DNA of 64,000 nt from Liolophura sinensis (lineage: Eukaryota; Mollusca; Polyplacophora; Chitonida; Chitonidae). Position 1 is the stretch's first letter; the number at the start of each line of letters is the position of its first letter. The position numbers were made by a program, and so were the translations under genes. A model generated the notes under the pieces. It was not told the origin of the DNA. It made no database searches and saw nothing but the letters and a program-made list of their open reading frames with translations. This document shows positions 37,301 through 48,900 of this stretch, piece after piece. The DNA lies in contig NW_027018112.1 in NCBI RefSeq assembly GCF_032854445.1, positions 1-64,000 of the forward strand. The letters run 5' to 3'.

Positions 37301-39608
37301 TTAGAAGTAAGACATTTGCTGGGTGAGTTAAATGGGCTTGGCCCAAAGATTTGACGTCGTCTGGGCTACCGAAGGGCACATAACTTATAATGAAAAGTTG
37401 AATATAGTAATGACCAGTCGCGATTGTACATAGTTAATGTAGCCGATTTCAATTAGAAAAAATACCAGGCAAAAATCCAAAAGTGGAAAAACTGTTCCAA
37501 TGCTGCTGGTAAGAGGCTAATCCGACGTATTTTTTGACGAGAAATCGAATGGTGCAAACCGCGTTGCTCTCCGACTAATACTTTTGGCTGTAGCCACAAA
37601 TGAATAATCATTGATGTCAAGATCACGTGCCCAGCAACGGCTCTTACTCCATGGAAACCAAGGAAATTTGCAATTTTTCAACAGCTGGAGATGCCTGGCC
37701 CAATTGCGCATCTTTTGGCACCTTATTGATGTGGGTCAGTGTTCAATTGTACTTTTTACAGCGGACTGTATCAAGTACCTTGTGTTTTTTTTATATACAA
37801 ATGGTGTGGTTTTTCTACATGTAGATAAAGACATTGAGTTTGTCTTCGACTTAGAAGTAAGACATTTGCTGGGTGAGTTAAATGGGCTTGGCCCAAAGAT
37901 TTGACGTCGTCTGGGCTACCGAAGGGCACATAACTTATAATGAAAAGTTGAATATAGTAATGACCAGTCGCGATTGTACATAGTTAATGTAGCCGATTTC
38001 AATTAGAAAAAATACCAGGCAAAAATCCAAAAGTGGAAAAACTGTTCCAATGCTGCTGGTAAGAGGCTAATCCGACGTATTTTTTGACGAGAAATCGAAT
38101 GTTGCAAACCGCGTTGCTCTCCGACCAATACTTGTGGCTGTAGCCACAAATGAATAATCAATGATATCAAGATCACGTGCCCAGCAACGGCTCTTACTCC
38201 ATGGAAACCAAGGAAATTTTTGCAATTTTTCAACAGCTGGAGATGCCTGGCCCAATTGCGCATCTTTTGGCACCTTATTGATGTGGGTCAGTGTTCAATT
38301 GTACTTTTTACAGCGGACTGTATCAAGTACCTTGTGTTTTTTTTATATACAAATGGTGTGGTTTTTCTACATGTAGATAAAGACATTGAGTTTGTCTTCG
38401 ACTTAGAAGTAAGACATTTGCTGGGTGAGTTAAATGGGCTTTGGCCCAAAGATTTGACGTCGTCTGGGCTACCGAAGGCCACATAACTTATAATGAAAAG
38501 TTGAATATAGTAATGACCAGTCGCGATTGTACATAGTTAATGTAGCCGATTTCAATTAGCAAAAAGACCAGGCAAAAATCCAAAAGTGGAAAAACTGTTC
38601 CAATGCTGCTGGTAAGAGGCTAATCCGACGTATTTTTTGACGAGAAATCGAATGGTGCAAACCGCGTTGCTCTCCGACCAATACTTTTGGCTGTAGCCAC
38701 AAATGAATAATCATTGATGTCAAGATCACGTGCCCAGCAACGGCTCTTACTCCATGGAAACCAAGGAAATTTGCAATTTTTCAACAGCTGGAGATGCCTG
38801 GCCCAATTGCGCATCTTTTGGTACCTTATTGATGTGGGTCAGTGTTCAATTGTACTTTTTACAGCAGACTTTATCATGTACCTTGTGTTATTTTTATATA
38901 CAAATGGTGTGGTTTTTCTACATGTAGATAAATACATTGAGTTTGTCTTCGACTTAGAAGTAAGACATTTGCTGGGTGAGTTAAATGGGCTTGGCCCAAA
39001 GATTTGACGTCGTCTGGGCTACCGAAGGGCACATAACTTATAATGAAAAGTTGAATATAGTAATGACCAGTCGCGATTGTACATAGTTAATGTAGCCGAT
39101 TTCAATTAGCAAAAAGACCTGGCAAAAATCCAAAAGTGGAAAAACTGTTCCAATGCTGCTGGTAAGAGGCTAATCCGACGTATTTTTTGACGAGAAATCG
39201 AATGGTGCAAACCGCGTTGCTCTCCGACCAATACTTTTGGCTGTAGCCACAAATGAATAATCATTGATGTCAAGATCACGTGCCCAGCAACGGCTCTTAC
39301 TCCATGGAAACCAAGGAAATTTGCAATTTTTCAACAGCTGGAGATGCCTGGCCCAATTGCGCATCTTTTGGCACCTTATTGATGTGGGTCAGTGTTCAAT
39401 TGTACTTTTTACAGCGGACTGTATCAAGTACCTTGTGTTTTTTTTATATACAAATGGTGTGGTTTTTCTACATGTAGATAAAGACATTGAGTTTGTCTTC
39501 GACTTAGAAGTAAGACATTTGCTGGGTGAGTTAAATGGGCTTGGCCCAAAGATTTGACGTCGTCTGGGCTACCGAAGGGCACATAACTTATAATGAAAAG
39601 TTGAATAT
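31362..39608 (+). repeat. Fifteen mostly uniform satellite monomers
   Basis: Monomers start at 31362, 31912, 32462, 33012, 33562, 34112, 34662, 35206, 35756, 36306, 36856, 37406, 37956, 38509 and 39059. Two types dominate. One has CAGACTTTATCATG (31362, 31912, 32462, 36856, 38509). The other has AGAAAAAAT with CTCCGACTAAT (33012, 35756, 36306, 37406). The pair 32462-33561 recurs as 36856-37955. The copies at 31362 and 31912 share TCTTTGACTTAG. The copies at 34662 and 35206 share AACCACGTTG. The copy at 37956 is 553 bp and unusually divergent (GAATGTTGCAAA, ATACTTGTGGCTG, two extra T's near 38219). No genes are present. Confidence 0.9.
34662..35205 (+). repeat. Deletion monomer, 544 bp
   Basis: This copy lacks six bases at about 34897-34899: the usual CGGCTCTTACTCCATGG reads CGGCTCCATGG. 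The lost segment is bounded by the short direct repeat CTC, the pattern expected from replication slippage. It is the largest single length change seen in the window. The monomer also has GTATTTTTAGACG at about 34783 and ends in the CAACTG subtype. Confidence 0.9.
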
Positions 39609-42600
39609 AGTAATGACCAGTCGCGATTGTACATAGTTAATGTAGCCGATTTCAATTAGCAAAAATACCTGGCAAAAATCCAAAAGTGGAAAAACTGTTC
39701 CAATGCTGCTGGTAAGAGGCTAATCCGACGTATTTTTTGACGAGAAATCGAATGGTGCAAACCGCGTTGCTCTCCGACCAATACCTTTGGCTGTAGCCAC
39801 AAATGAATAATCATTGATGTCAAGATCACGTGCCCAGCAACGGCTCTTACTCCATGGAAACCAAGGAAATTTGCAATTTTTCAACAGCTGGAGATGCCTG
39901 GCCCAATTGCGCATCTTTTGGCACCTTATTGATGTGGGTCAGTGTTCAATTGTACTTTTTTACAGCACACTGTATCATGTACCTTGTGTATTTTTATGGA
40001 CAAATGGTGTGGTTTTTCTATATGTAGATAAAGACATTGAGTTTGTCTTCGACTTAGAAGTAAGACATTTGCTGGGTGAGTTAAATAGGCTTGGCCCAAA
40101 GATTTGACGTCGTCTGAGCTACCGAAGGGCACATAACTTATAATGAAAAGTTGAATATAGTAATGACCAGTCGCGATTGTACATAGTTAATGTAGCCGAT
40201 TTCAATTAGAGAAAAAACAGGGCAAAAATCCAAAAGTGGAAAAACTGTTCCAATGCTGCTGGTAAGACGCTAATCCGACGTATTTTTTGACGAGAAATCG
40301 AATGGTGCAAACCGCGTTGCTCTCCGACCAATACTTTTGGCTGTAGCCACAAATGAATAATCATTGATGTCAAGATCACGTGCCCAGCAACGGCTCTTAC
40401 TCCATGGAAACCAAGGAAATTTGCAATTTTTCAACAGCTGGAGATGCCTGCCCCAATTGCGCATCTTTTGGCACCTTATTGATGTGGGTCAGTGTTCAAT
40501 TGTACTTTTTACAGCGGACTGTATCAAGTACCTTGTGTTTTTTTTATATACAAATGGTGTGGTTTTTCTACATGTAGATAAATACATTGAGTTTGTCTTC
40601 GACTTAGAAGTAAGACATTTGCTGGGTGAGTTAAATGGGCTTGGCCCAAAGATTTGACGTCGTCTGGGCTACCGAAGGGCACATAACTTATAATGAAAAG
40701 TTAAATATAGTAATGACCAGTCGCGATTGTACATAGTTAATGTAGCCGATTTCAATTCGCAAAAAGACCAGGCAAAAATCCGAAAGTAGAAAAACTGTTC
40801 CAATGCTGCTGGTAAGAGGCTAATCCGACGTATTTTTTGACGAGAAATCGAATGGTGCAAACCGCGTTGCTCTCCGACCAATACTTTTGGCTGTAGCCAC
40901 AAATGAATAATCATTGATGTCAAGATAACGTGCCCAGCAACGGCTCTTACTCCATGGAAACCAAGGAAATTTGCAATTTTTCAACAGCTGGAGATGCCTG
41001 GCCCAATTGCGCATCTTTTGGCACCTTATTGATGTGGGTCAGTGTTCAATTGTACTTTTTACAGCGGACTGTATCAAGTACCTTGTGTTTTTTTTTATAT
41101 ACAAATGGTGTGGTTTTTCTACATGTAGATAAAGACATTGAGTTTGTCTTCGACTTAGAAGTAAGACATTTGCTGGGTGAGTTAAATGGGCTTGGCCCAA
41201 AGATTTGACGTCGTCTGGGCTACCGAAGGCCACATAACTTATAATGAAAAGTTGAATATAGTAATGACCAGTCGCGATTGTACATAGTTAATGTAGCCGA
41301 TTTCAATTAGCAAAAAGACCAGGCAAAAATCCAAAAGTGGAAAAACTGTTCCAATGCTGCTGGTAAGAGGCTAATCCGACGTATTTTTTGACGAGAAATC
41401 GAATGGTGCAAACCGCGTTGCTCTCCGACCAATACTTTTGGCTGTAGCCACAAATGAATAATCACTGATGTCAAGATCACGTGCCCAGCAACGGCTCTTA
41501 CTCCATGGAAACCAAGGAAATTTGCAATTTTTCAACAGCTGGAGATGCCTGGCCCAATTGCGCATCTTTTGGCACCTTATTGATGTGGGTCAGTGTTCAA
41601 TTGTACTTTTTTACAGCACACTGTATCATGTACCTTGTGTATTTTTATGGACAAATGGTGTGGTTTTTCTATATGTAGATAAAGACATTGAGATTGTCTT
41701 CGACTTAGAAGTAAGACATTTGCTGGGTGAGTTAAATAGGCTTGGCCCAAAGATTTGACGTCGTCTGGGCTACCGAAGGGCACATAACTTATAATGAAAA
41801 GTTGAATATAGTAATGACCAGTCGCGATTGTACATAGTTAATGTAGCCGATTTCAATTAGAGAAAAAACAGGGCAAAAATCCAAAAGTGGAAAAAACTGT
41901 TCCAATGCTGCTGGTAAGACGCTAATCCGACGTATTTTTTGACGAGAAATCGAATGGTGCAAAACCGCGTTGCTCTCCGACCAATACTTTTGGCTGTAGC
42001 CACAAATGAATAATCATTGATGTCAAGATCACGTGCCCAGCAACGGCTCTTACTCCATGGAAACCAAGGAAATTTGCAATTTTTCAACAGCTGGAGATGC
42101 CTGCCCCAATTGCGCATCTTTTGGCACCTTATTGATGTGGGTCAGTGTTCAATTGTACTTTTTACAGCGGACTGTATCAAGTACCTTGTGTTTTTTTTAT
42201 ATACAAATGGTGTGGTTTTTCTACATGTAGATAAATACATTGAGTTTGTCTTCGACTTAGAAGTAAGACATTTGCTAGGTGAGTTAAATGGGCTTGGCCC
42301 AAAGATTTGACGTCGTCTGGGCTACCGAAGGGCACATAACTTATAATGAAAAGTTGAATATAGTAATGACCAGTCGCGATTGTACATAGTTAATGTAGCC
42401 GATTTCAATTCGCAAAAAGACCAGGCAAAAATCCGAAAGTAGAAAAACTGTTCCAATGCTGCTGGTAAGAGGCTAATCCGACGTATTTTTTGACGAGAAA
42501 TCGAATGGTGCAAACCGCGTTGCTCTCCGACCAATACTTTTGGCTGTAGCCACAAATGAATAATCATTGATGTCAAGATCACGTGCCCAGCAACGGCTCT

Positions 42601-42911
42601 TACTCCATGGAAACCAAGGAAATTTGCAATTTTTCAACAGCTGGAGATGCCTGGCCCAATTGCGCATCTTTTGGCACCTTATTGATGTGGGTCAGTGTTC
42701 AATTGTACTTTTTACAGCGGACTGTATCAAGTACCTTGTGTTTTTTTTATATACAAATGGTGTGGTTTTTCTACATGTAGATAAAGACATTGAGTTTGTC
42801 TTCGACTTAGAAGTAAGACATTTGCTGGGTGAGTTAAATGGGCTTGGCCCAAAGATTTGACGTCGTCTGGGCTACCGAAGGCCACATAACTTATAATGAA
42901 AAGTTGAATAT
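39609..42911 (+). repeat. Trimeric higher-order repeat, two copies plus flanks
   Basis: Monomers start at 39609, 40159, 40709, 41260, 41810 and 42362. Three consecutive types recur at an offset of 1651-1653 bp. The first has TGTATTTTTATGGAC, TTCTATATGTAG and TTAAATAGGCTTGG. The second has AGAGAAAAAACAGGG, AGACGCTAATCC, CCTGCCCCAATTG and ATAAATACATTG. The third has TCCGAAAGTAGAAAA and a GGCCACATAAC ending. Taking breakpoints inside monomers, the units run from about 39814 to 41464 and from about 41465 to 43116; AATCACTGATG at both 41463 and 43115 marks the right ends. Differences between the copies include GATAACGTG versus GATCACGTG, GAGTTTGTC versus GAGATTGTC, and extra A's at about 41893 and 41962. 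Confidence 0.85.
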
Positions 42912-45900
42912 AGTAATGACCAGTCGCGATTGTACATAGTTAATGTAGCCGATTTCAATTAGCAAAAAGACCAGGCAAAAATCCAAAAGTGGAAAAACTG
43001 TTCCAATGCTGCTGGTAAGAGGCTAATCCGACGTATTTTTTGACGAGAAATCGAATGGTGCAAACCGCGTTGCTCTCCGACCAATACTTTTGGCTGTAGC
43101 CACAAATGAATAATCACTGATGTCAAGATCACGTGCCCAGCAACGGCTCTTACTCCATGGAAACCAAGGAAATTTGCAATTTTTCAACAGCTGGAGATGC
43201 CTGGCCCAATTGCGCATCTTTTGGCACCTTATTGATGTGGGTCAGTGTTCAATTGTACTTTTTACAGCAGACTTTATCATGTACCTTGTGTTTTTTTTAT
43301 ATACAAATGGTGTGGTTTTTCTACATGTAGATAAATACATTGAGTTTGTCTTCGACTTAGAAGTAAGACATTTGCTGGGTGAGTTAAATGGGCTTGGCCC
43401 AAAGATTTGACGTCGTCTGGGCTACCGAAGGGCACATAACTTATAATGAAAAGTTGAATATAGTAATGATCAGTCGCGATTGTACATAGTTAATGTAGCC
43501 GATTTCAATTAGAAAAAAAACCAGGCAAAAATCCAAAAGTGGAAAAACTGTTCCAATGCTGCTGATAAGAGGCTAATCCGACGTATTTTTTGACGAGAAA
43601 TCGAATGGTGCAAACCGCGTTGCTCTCCGACCAATACTTTTGGCTGTAGCCACAAATGAATAATCATTGATGTCAAGATCACGTGGCCAGCAACGGCTCT
43701 TACTCCATGGAAACCAAGGAAGTTTGCAATTTTTCAACAGCTGGAGATGCCTGGCCCAATTGCGCATCTTTTGGCACCTTATTGATGTGGGTCAGTGTTC
43801 AATTGTACTTTTTACAGCGGACTGTATCAAGTACCTTGTGTTTTTTTTATATACAAATGGTGTGGTTTTTCTACATGTAGATAAAGACATTGAGTTTGTC
43901 TTCGACTTAGAAGTAAGACATTTGCTGGGTGAGTTAAATGAGCTTGGCCCAAAGATTTGACGTCGTCTGGGCTACCGAAGGCCACATAACTTATAATGAA
44001 AAGTTGAATATAGTAATGACCAGTCGCGATTGTACATAGTTAATGTAGCCGATTTCAATTAGCAAAAAGACCACGCAAAAATCCAAAAGTGGAAAAACTG
44101 TTCCAATGCTGCTGGTAAGAGGCTAATCCAACGTATTTTTTGACGAGAAATCGAATGGTGCAAACCGCGTTGCTCTCCGACCAATACTTTTGGCTGTAGC
44201 CACAAATGATTAATCATTGATGTCAAGATCACGTGCCCAGCAACGGCTCTTACTCCATGGAAACCAAGGAAATTTGCAATTTGTCAACAGCTGGAGATGC
44301 CTGGCCCAATTGCGCATCTTTTGGCACCTTATTGATGTGGGTCAGTGTTCAATTGTACTTTTTACAGCGGACTGTATCAAGTACCTTTTGTTTTTTTTAT
44401 ATACAAATGGTGTGGTTTTTCTACATGTAGATAAAGACATTGAGCTTGTCTTCGACTTAGAAGTAAGACATTTGCTGGGTGAGTTAAATGGGCTTGGCCC
44501 AAAGATTTGACGTCGTCTGGGCTACCGAAGGCCACATAACTTATAATGAAAAGTTGAATATAGTAATGACCAGTCGCGATTGTACATAGTTAATGTAGCC
44601 GATTTCAATTCGCAAAAAGACCAGGCAAAAATCCAAAAGTGGAAAGACTGTTCCAATGCTGCTGGTAAGAGGCTAATCCGACGTATTTTTTGACGAGAAA
44701 TCGAATGGTGCAAACCGCGTTGCTCTCCGACCAATACTTTTGGCTGTAGCCACAAATGAATAATCATTGATGTCAAGATCACGTGCCCAGCAACGGCTCT
44801 TACTCCATGGAAACCAAGGAAATTTGCAATTTTTCAACAGCTGGAGATGCCTGGCCCAATTGCACATCTTTTGGCACCTTATTGATGTGGGTCAGTGTTC
44901 AATTGTACTTTTTACAGCGGACTGTATCAAGTACCTTGTGTTTTTTTTATATACAAATGGTGTGGTTTTTCTAGATGTAGATAAAGACATTGAGTTTGTC
45001 TTCGACTTAGAAGTAAGACATTTGCTGGGTGAGTTAAATGGGCTTGGCCCAAAGATTTGACGTCGTCTGGGCTACCGAAGGGCACATAACTTATAATGAA
45101 AAGTTGAATATAGTAATGACCAGTCGCGATTGTACATAGTTAATGCAGCCGATTTCAATTAGCAAAAAGACCAGGTAAAAATCCAAAAGTGGACAAACTG
45201 TTCCAATGCTGCTGGTAAGACGCTAATCCGACGTATTTTTTGACGAGAAATCGAATGGTGAAAACCGCGTTGCTCTCCGACCAATACTTTTGGCTGTAGC
45301 CACAAATGAATAATCATTGATGTCAAGATCACGTGCCCAGCAACGTCTCTTACTCCATGGAAACCAAGGAAATTTGCAATTTTTCAACAGCTGGAGATGC
45401 CTGGCCCAATTGCGCATCTTTTGGCACCTTATTGATGTGGGTCAGTGTTCAATTGTACTTTTTACAGCGGACTGTATCAAGTACCTTGTGTTTTTTTTAT
45501 ATACAAATGGTGTGGTTTTTCTACATGTAGATAAAGACATTGAGTTTGTCTTCGACTTAGAAGTAAGACATTTGCTGGGTGAGTTAAATGGGCTTGGCCC
45601 AAAGATTTGACGTCGTCTGGGCTACCGAAGGGCACATAACTTATAATGAAAAGTTAAATATAGTTATGACCAGTCGCGATTGTACATAGTTAATGTAGCC
45701 GATTTCAATTAGCAAAAATACCAGGCAAAAATCCAAAAGTGGAAAAACTGTTCCAATGCTGCTGGTAAGAGGCTAATCCGACGTATTTTTTGACGAGAAA
45801 TCGAATGGTGCAAACCGCGTTGCTCTCCGACCAATACTTTTGGCTGTAGCCACAAATGAATAATCATTGATGTCAAGATCACGTGCCCAGCAACGGCTCT

Positions 45901-48900
45901 TACTCCATGGAAACCAAGGAAATTTGCAATTTTTCAACAGCTGGAGATGCCTGGCCCAATTGCGCATCTTTTGGCACCTTATTGATGTGGGTCAGCGTTC
46001 AATTGTACTTTTTACAGCGGACTGTATCAAGTACCTTGTGTTTTTTTTATATACAAATGGTGTTGTTTTTCTACATGTAGATAAAGACATTGAGTTTGTC
46101 TTCGACTTAGAAGTAAGACATTTGCTGGGTGAGTTAAATGGGCTTGGCCCAAAGATTTGACGTCGTCTGGGCTACCGAAGGGCACATAACTTATAATGAA
46201 AAGTTGAATATAGTAATGACCAGTCGCGATTGTACATAGTTAATGTAGCCGATTTCAATTAGCAAAAAGACCAGGCAAAAATCCAAAAGTGGAAAAACTG
46301 TTCCAATGCTGCTGGTAAGAGGCTAATCCGACGTATTTTTTGACGAGAAATCGAATGGTGCAAACCGCGTTGCTCTCCGACCAATACTTTTGGCTGTAGC
46401 CACAAATGAATAATCATTGATGTCAAGATCACGTGCCCAGCAACGGCTCTTACTCCATGGAAACCAAGGAAATTTGCAATTTGTCAACAGCTGGAGATGC
46501 CTGGCCCAATTGCGCATCTTTTGGCACCTTATTGATGTGGGTCAGTGTTCAATTGTACTTTTTACAGCGGACTGTATCAAGTACCTTGTGTTTTTTTTAT
46601 ATACAAATGGTGTTGTTTTTCTACATGTAGATAAAGACATTGAGTTTGTCTTCGACTTAGAAGTAAGACATTTGCTGGGTGAGTTAAATGGGCTTGACCC
46701 AAAGATTTGACGTCGTCTGGGCTACCGAAGGGCACATAACTTATAATGAAGAGTTGAATATAGTAATGACCAGTCGCGATTGTACATAGTTAATGTAGCC
46801 GATTTCAATTAGCAAAAAGACCAGGTAAAAATCCAAAAGTGGAAAAACTGTTCCAATGCTGCTGGTAAGAGGCTAATCCGACGTATTTTTTGACGACAAA
46901 TCGAATGGTGCAAACCGCGTTGCTCTCCGACCAATACTTTTGGCTGTAGCCACAAATGAATAATCATTGATGTCAAGATCACGTGCCCAGCAACGGCTCT
47001 TACTCCATGGAAACCAAGGAAATTTGCAATTTTTCAACAGCTGGAGATGCCTGGCCCAAGTGCGCATCTTTTGGCACCTTATTGATGTGGGTCAGTGTTC
47101 AATTGTACTTTTTTACAGCAGACTTTATCATGTACCTTGTGTTTTTTTATATACAAATGGTGTGGTTTTTCTAGATGTAGATAAAGACATTGAGTTTGTC
47201 TTCGACTTAGAAGTAAGACATTTGCTGGGTGAGTTAAATGGGCTTGGCCCAAAGATTTGACGTCGTCTGGGCTACCGAAGGGCACATAACTTATAATGAA
47301 AAGTTGAATATAGAAATGACCAGTCGCGATTGTACATAGTTAATGTATCCGATTTCAAATAGAAAAAATACAAGGCAAAAATCCAAAAGTGGAAAAACTG
47401 TTCCAATGCTGCTGGTAAGAGGTTAATCCGACGTATTTTTTGACGAGAAATCGAATGGTGCAAACCGCGTTGCTCTCTGACCAATACTTTTGGCTGTAGC
47501 CACAAATGAATAATCATTGATGTCAAGATCACGTGCCCAGCAACGGCTCTTACTCCATGGAAACCAAGGAAATTTGCAATTTTTCAACAGCTGGAGATGC
47601 CTGGCCCAATTGCGCATCTTTTGGCACCTTATTGATGTGGGTCAGTGTTCAATTGTACTTTTTACAGCGGACTGTATCAAGTACCTTGTGTTTTTTTTAT
47701 ATACAAATGGTGTGGTTTTTCTACATGTAGATAAATACATTGAGTTTGTCTTCGACTTAGAAGTAAGACAACTGCTGGGTGAGTTAAATGGGCTTGGCCC
47801 AAAGATTTGACGTCGTCTGGGCTACCGAAGGGCACATAACTTATAATGAAAAGTTGAATATAGTAATGACCAGTCGCGATTGTACATAGTTAATGTAGCC
47901 GATTTCAATAGCAAAAAGACCAGGTAAAAATCCAAAAGTGGAAAAACTGTTCCAATGCTGCTGGTAAGAGGTTAATCCGACGTATTTTTTGACGAGAAAT
48001 CGAATGGTGCAAACCGCGTTGCTCTCCGACCAATACTTTTGGCTGTAGCCACAAATGAATAATCATTGATGTCAAGATCACGTGCCCAGCAACGGCTCTT
48101 ACTCCATAGAAACCAAGGAAATTTGCAATTTTTCAACAGCTGGAGATGCCTGGCCCAATTGCGCATCTTTTGGCACCTTATTGATGTGGGTCAGCGTTCA
48201 ATTGTACTTTTTACAGCGGACTGTATCAAGTACCTTGTGTTTTTTTATATACAAATGGTGTTGTTTTTCTACATGTAGATAAAGACATTGAGTTTGTCTT
48301 CGACTTAGAAGTAAGACATTTGCTGGGTGAGTTAAATGGGCTTGGCCCAAAGATTTGACGTCGTCTGGGCTACCGAAGGGCACATAACTTATAATGAAAA
48401 GTTGAATATAGTAATGACCAGTCGCGATTGTACATAGTTAATGTAGCCGATTTCAATTAGCAAAAAGACCATGTAAAAATCCAAAAGTGGAAAAACTGTT
48501 CCAATGCTGCTGGTAAGACGCTAATCCGACGTATTTTTTGACGAGAAATCGAATGGTGCAAAACCGCGTTACTCTCCGACCAATACTTTGGCTGTAGCCA
48601 CAAATGAATAATCATTGATGTCAGATCACGTGCCCAGCAACGGCTCTTACTCCATGGAAACCAAGGAAATTTGCAATTTTTCAACAGCTGGAGATGCCTG
48701 GCCCAATTGCGCATCTTTTGGCACCTTATTGATGTGGGTCAGTGTTCAATTGTACTTTTTTACAGCAGACTTTATCATGTACCTTGTGTTTTTTTATATA
48801 CAAATGGGTGTGGTTTTTCTAGATGTAGATAAAGACATTGAGTTTGTCTTCGACTTAGAAGTAAGACATTTGCTGGGTGAGTTAAATGGGCTTGGCCCAA

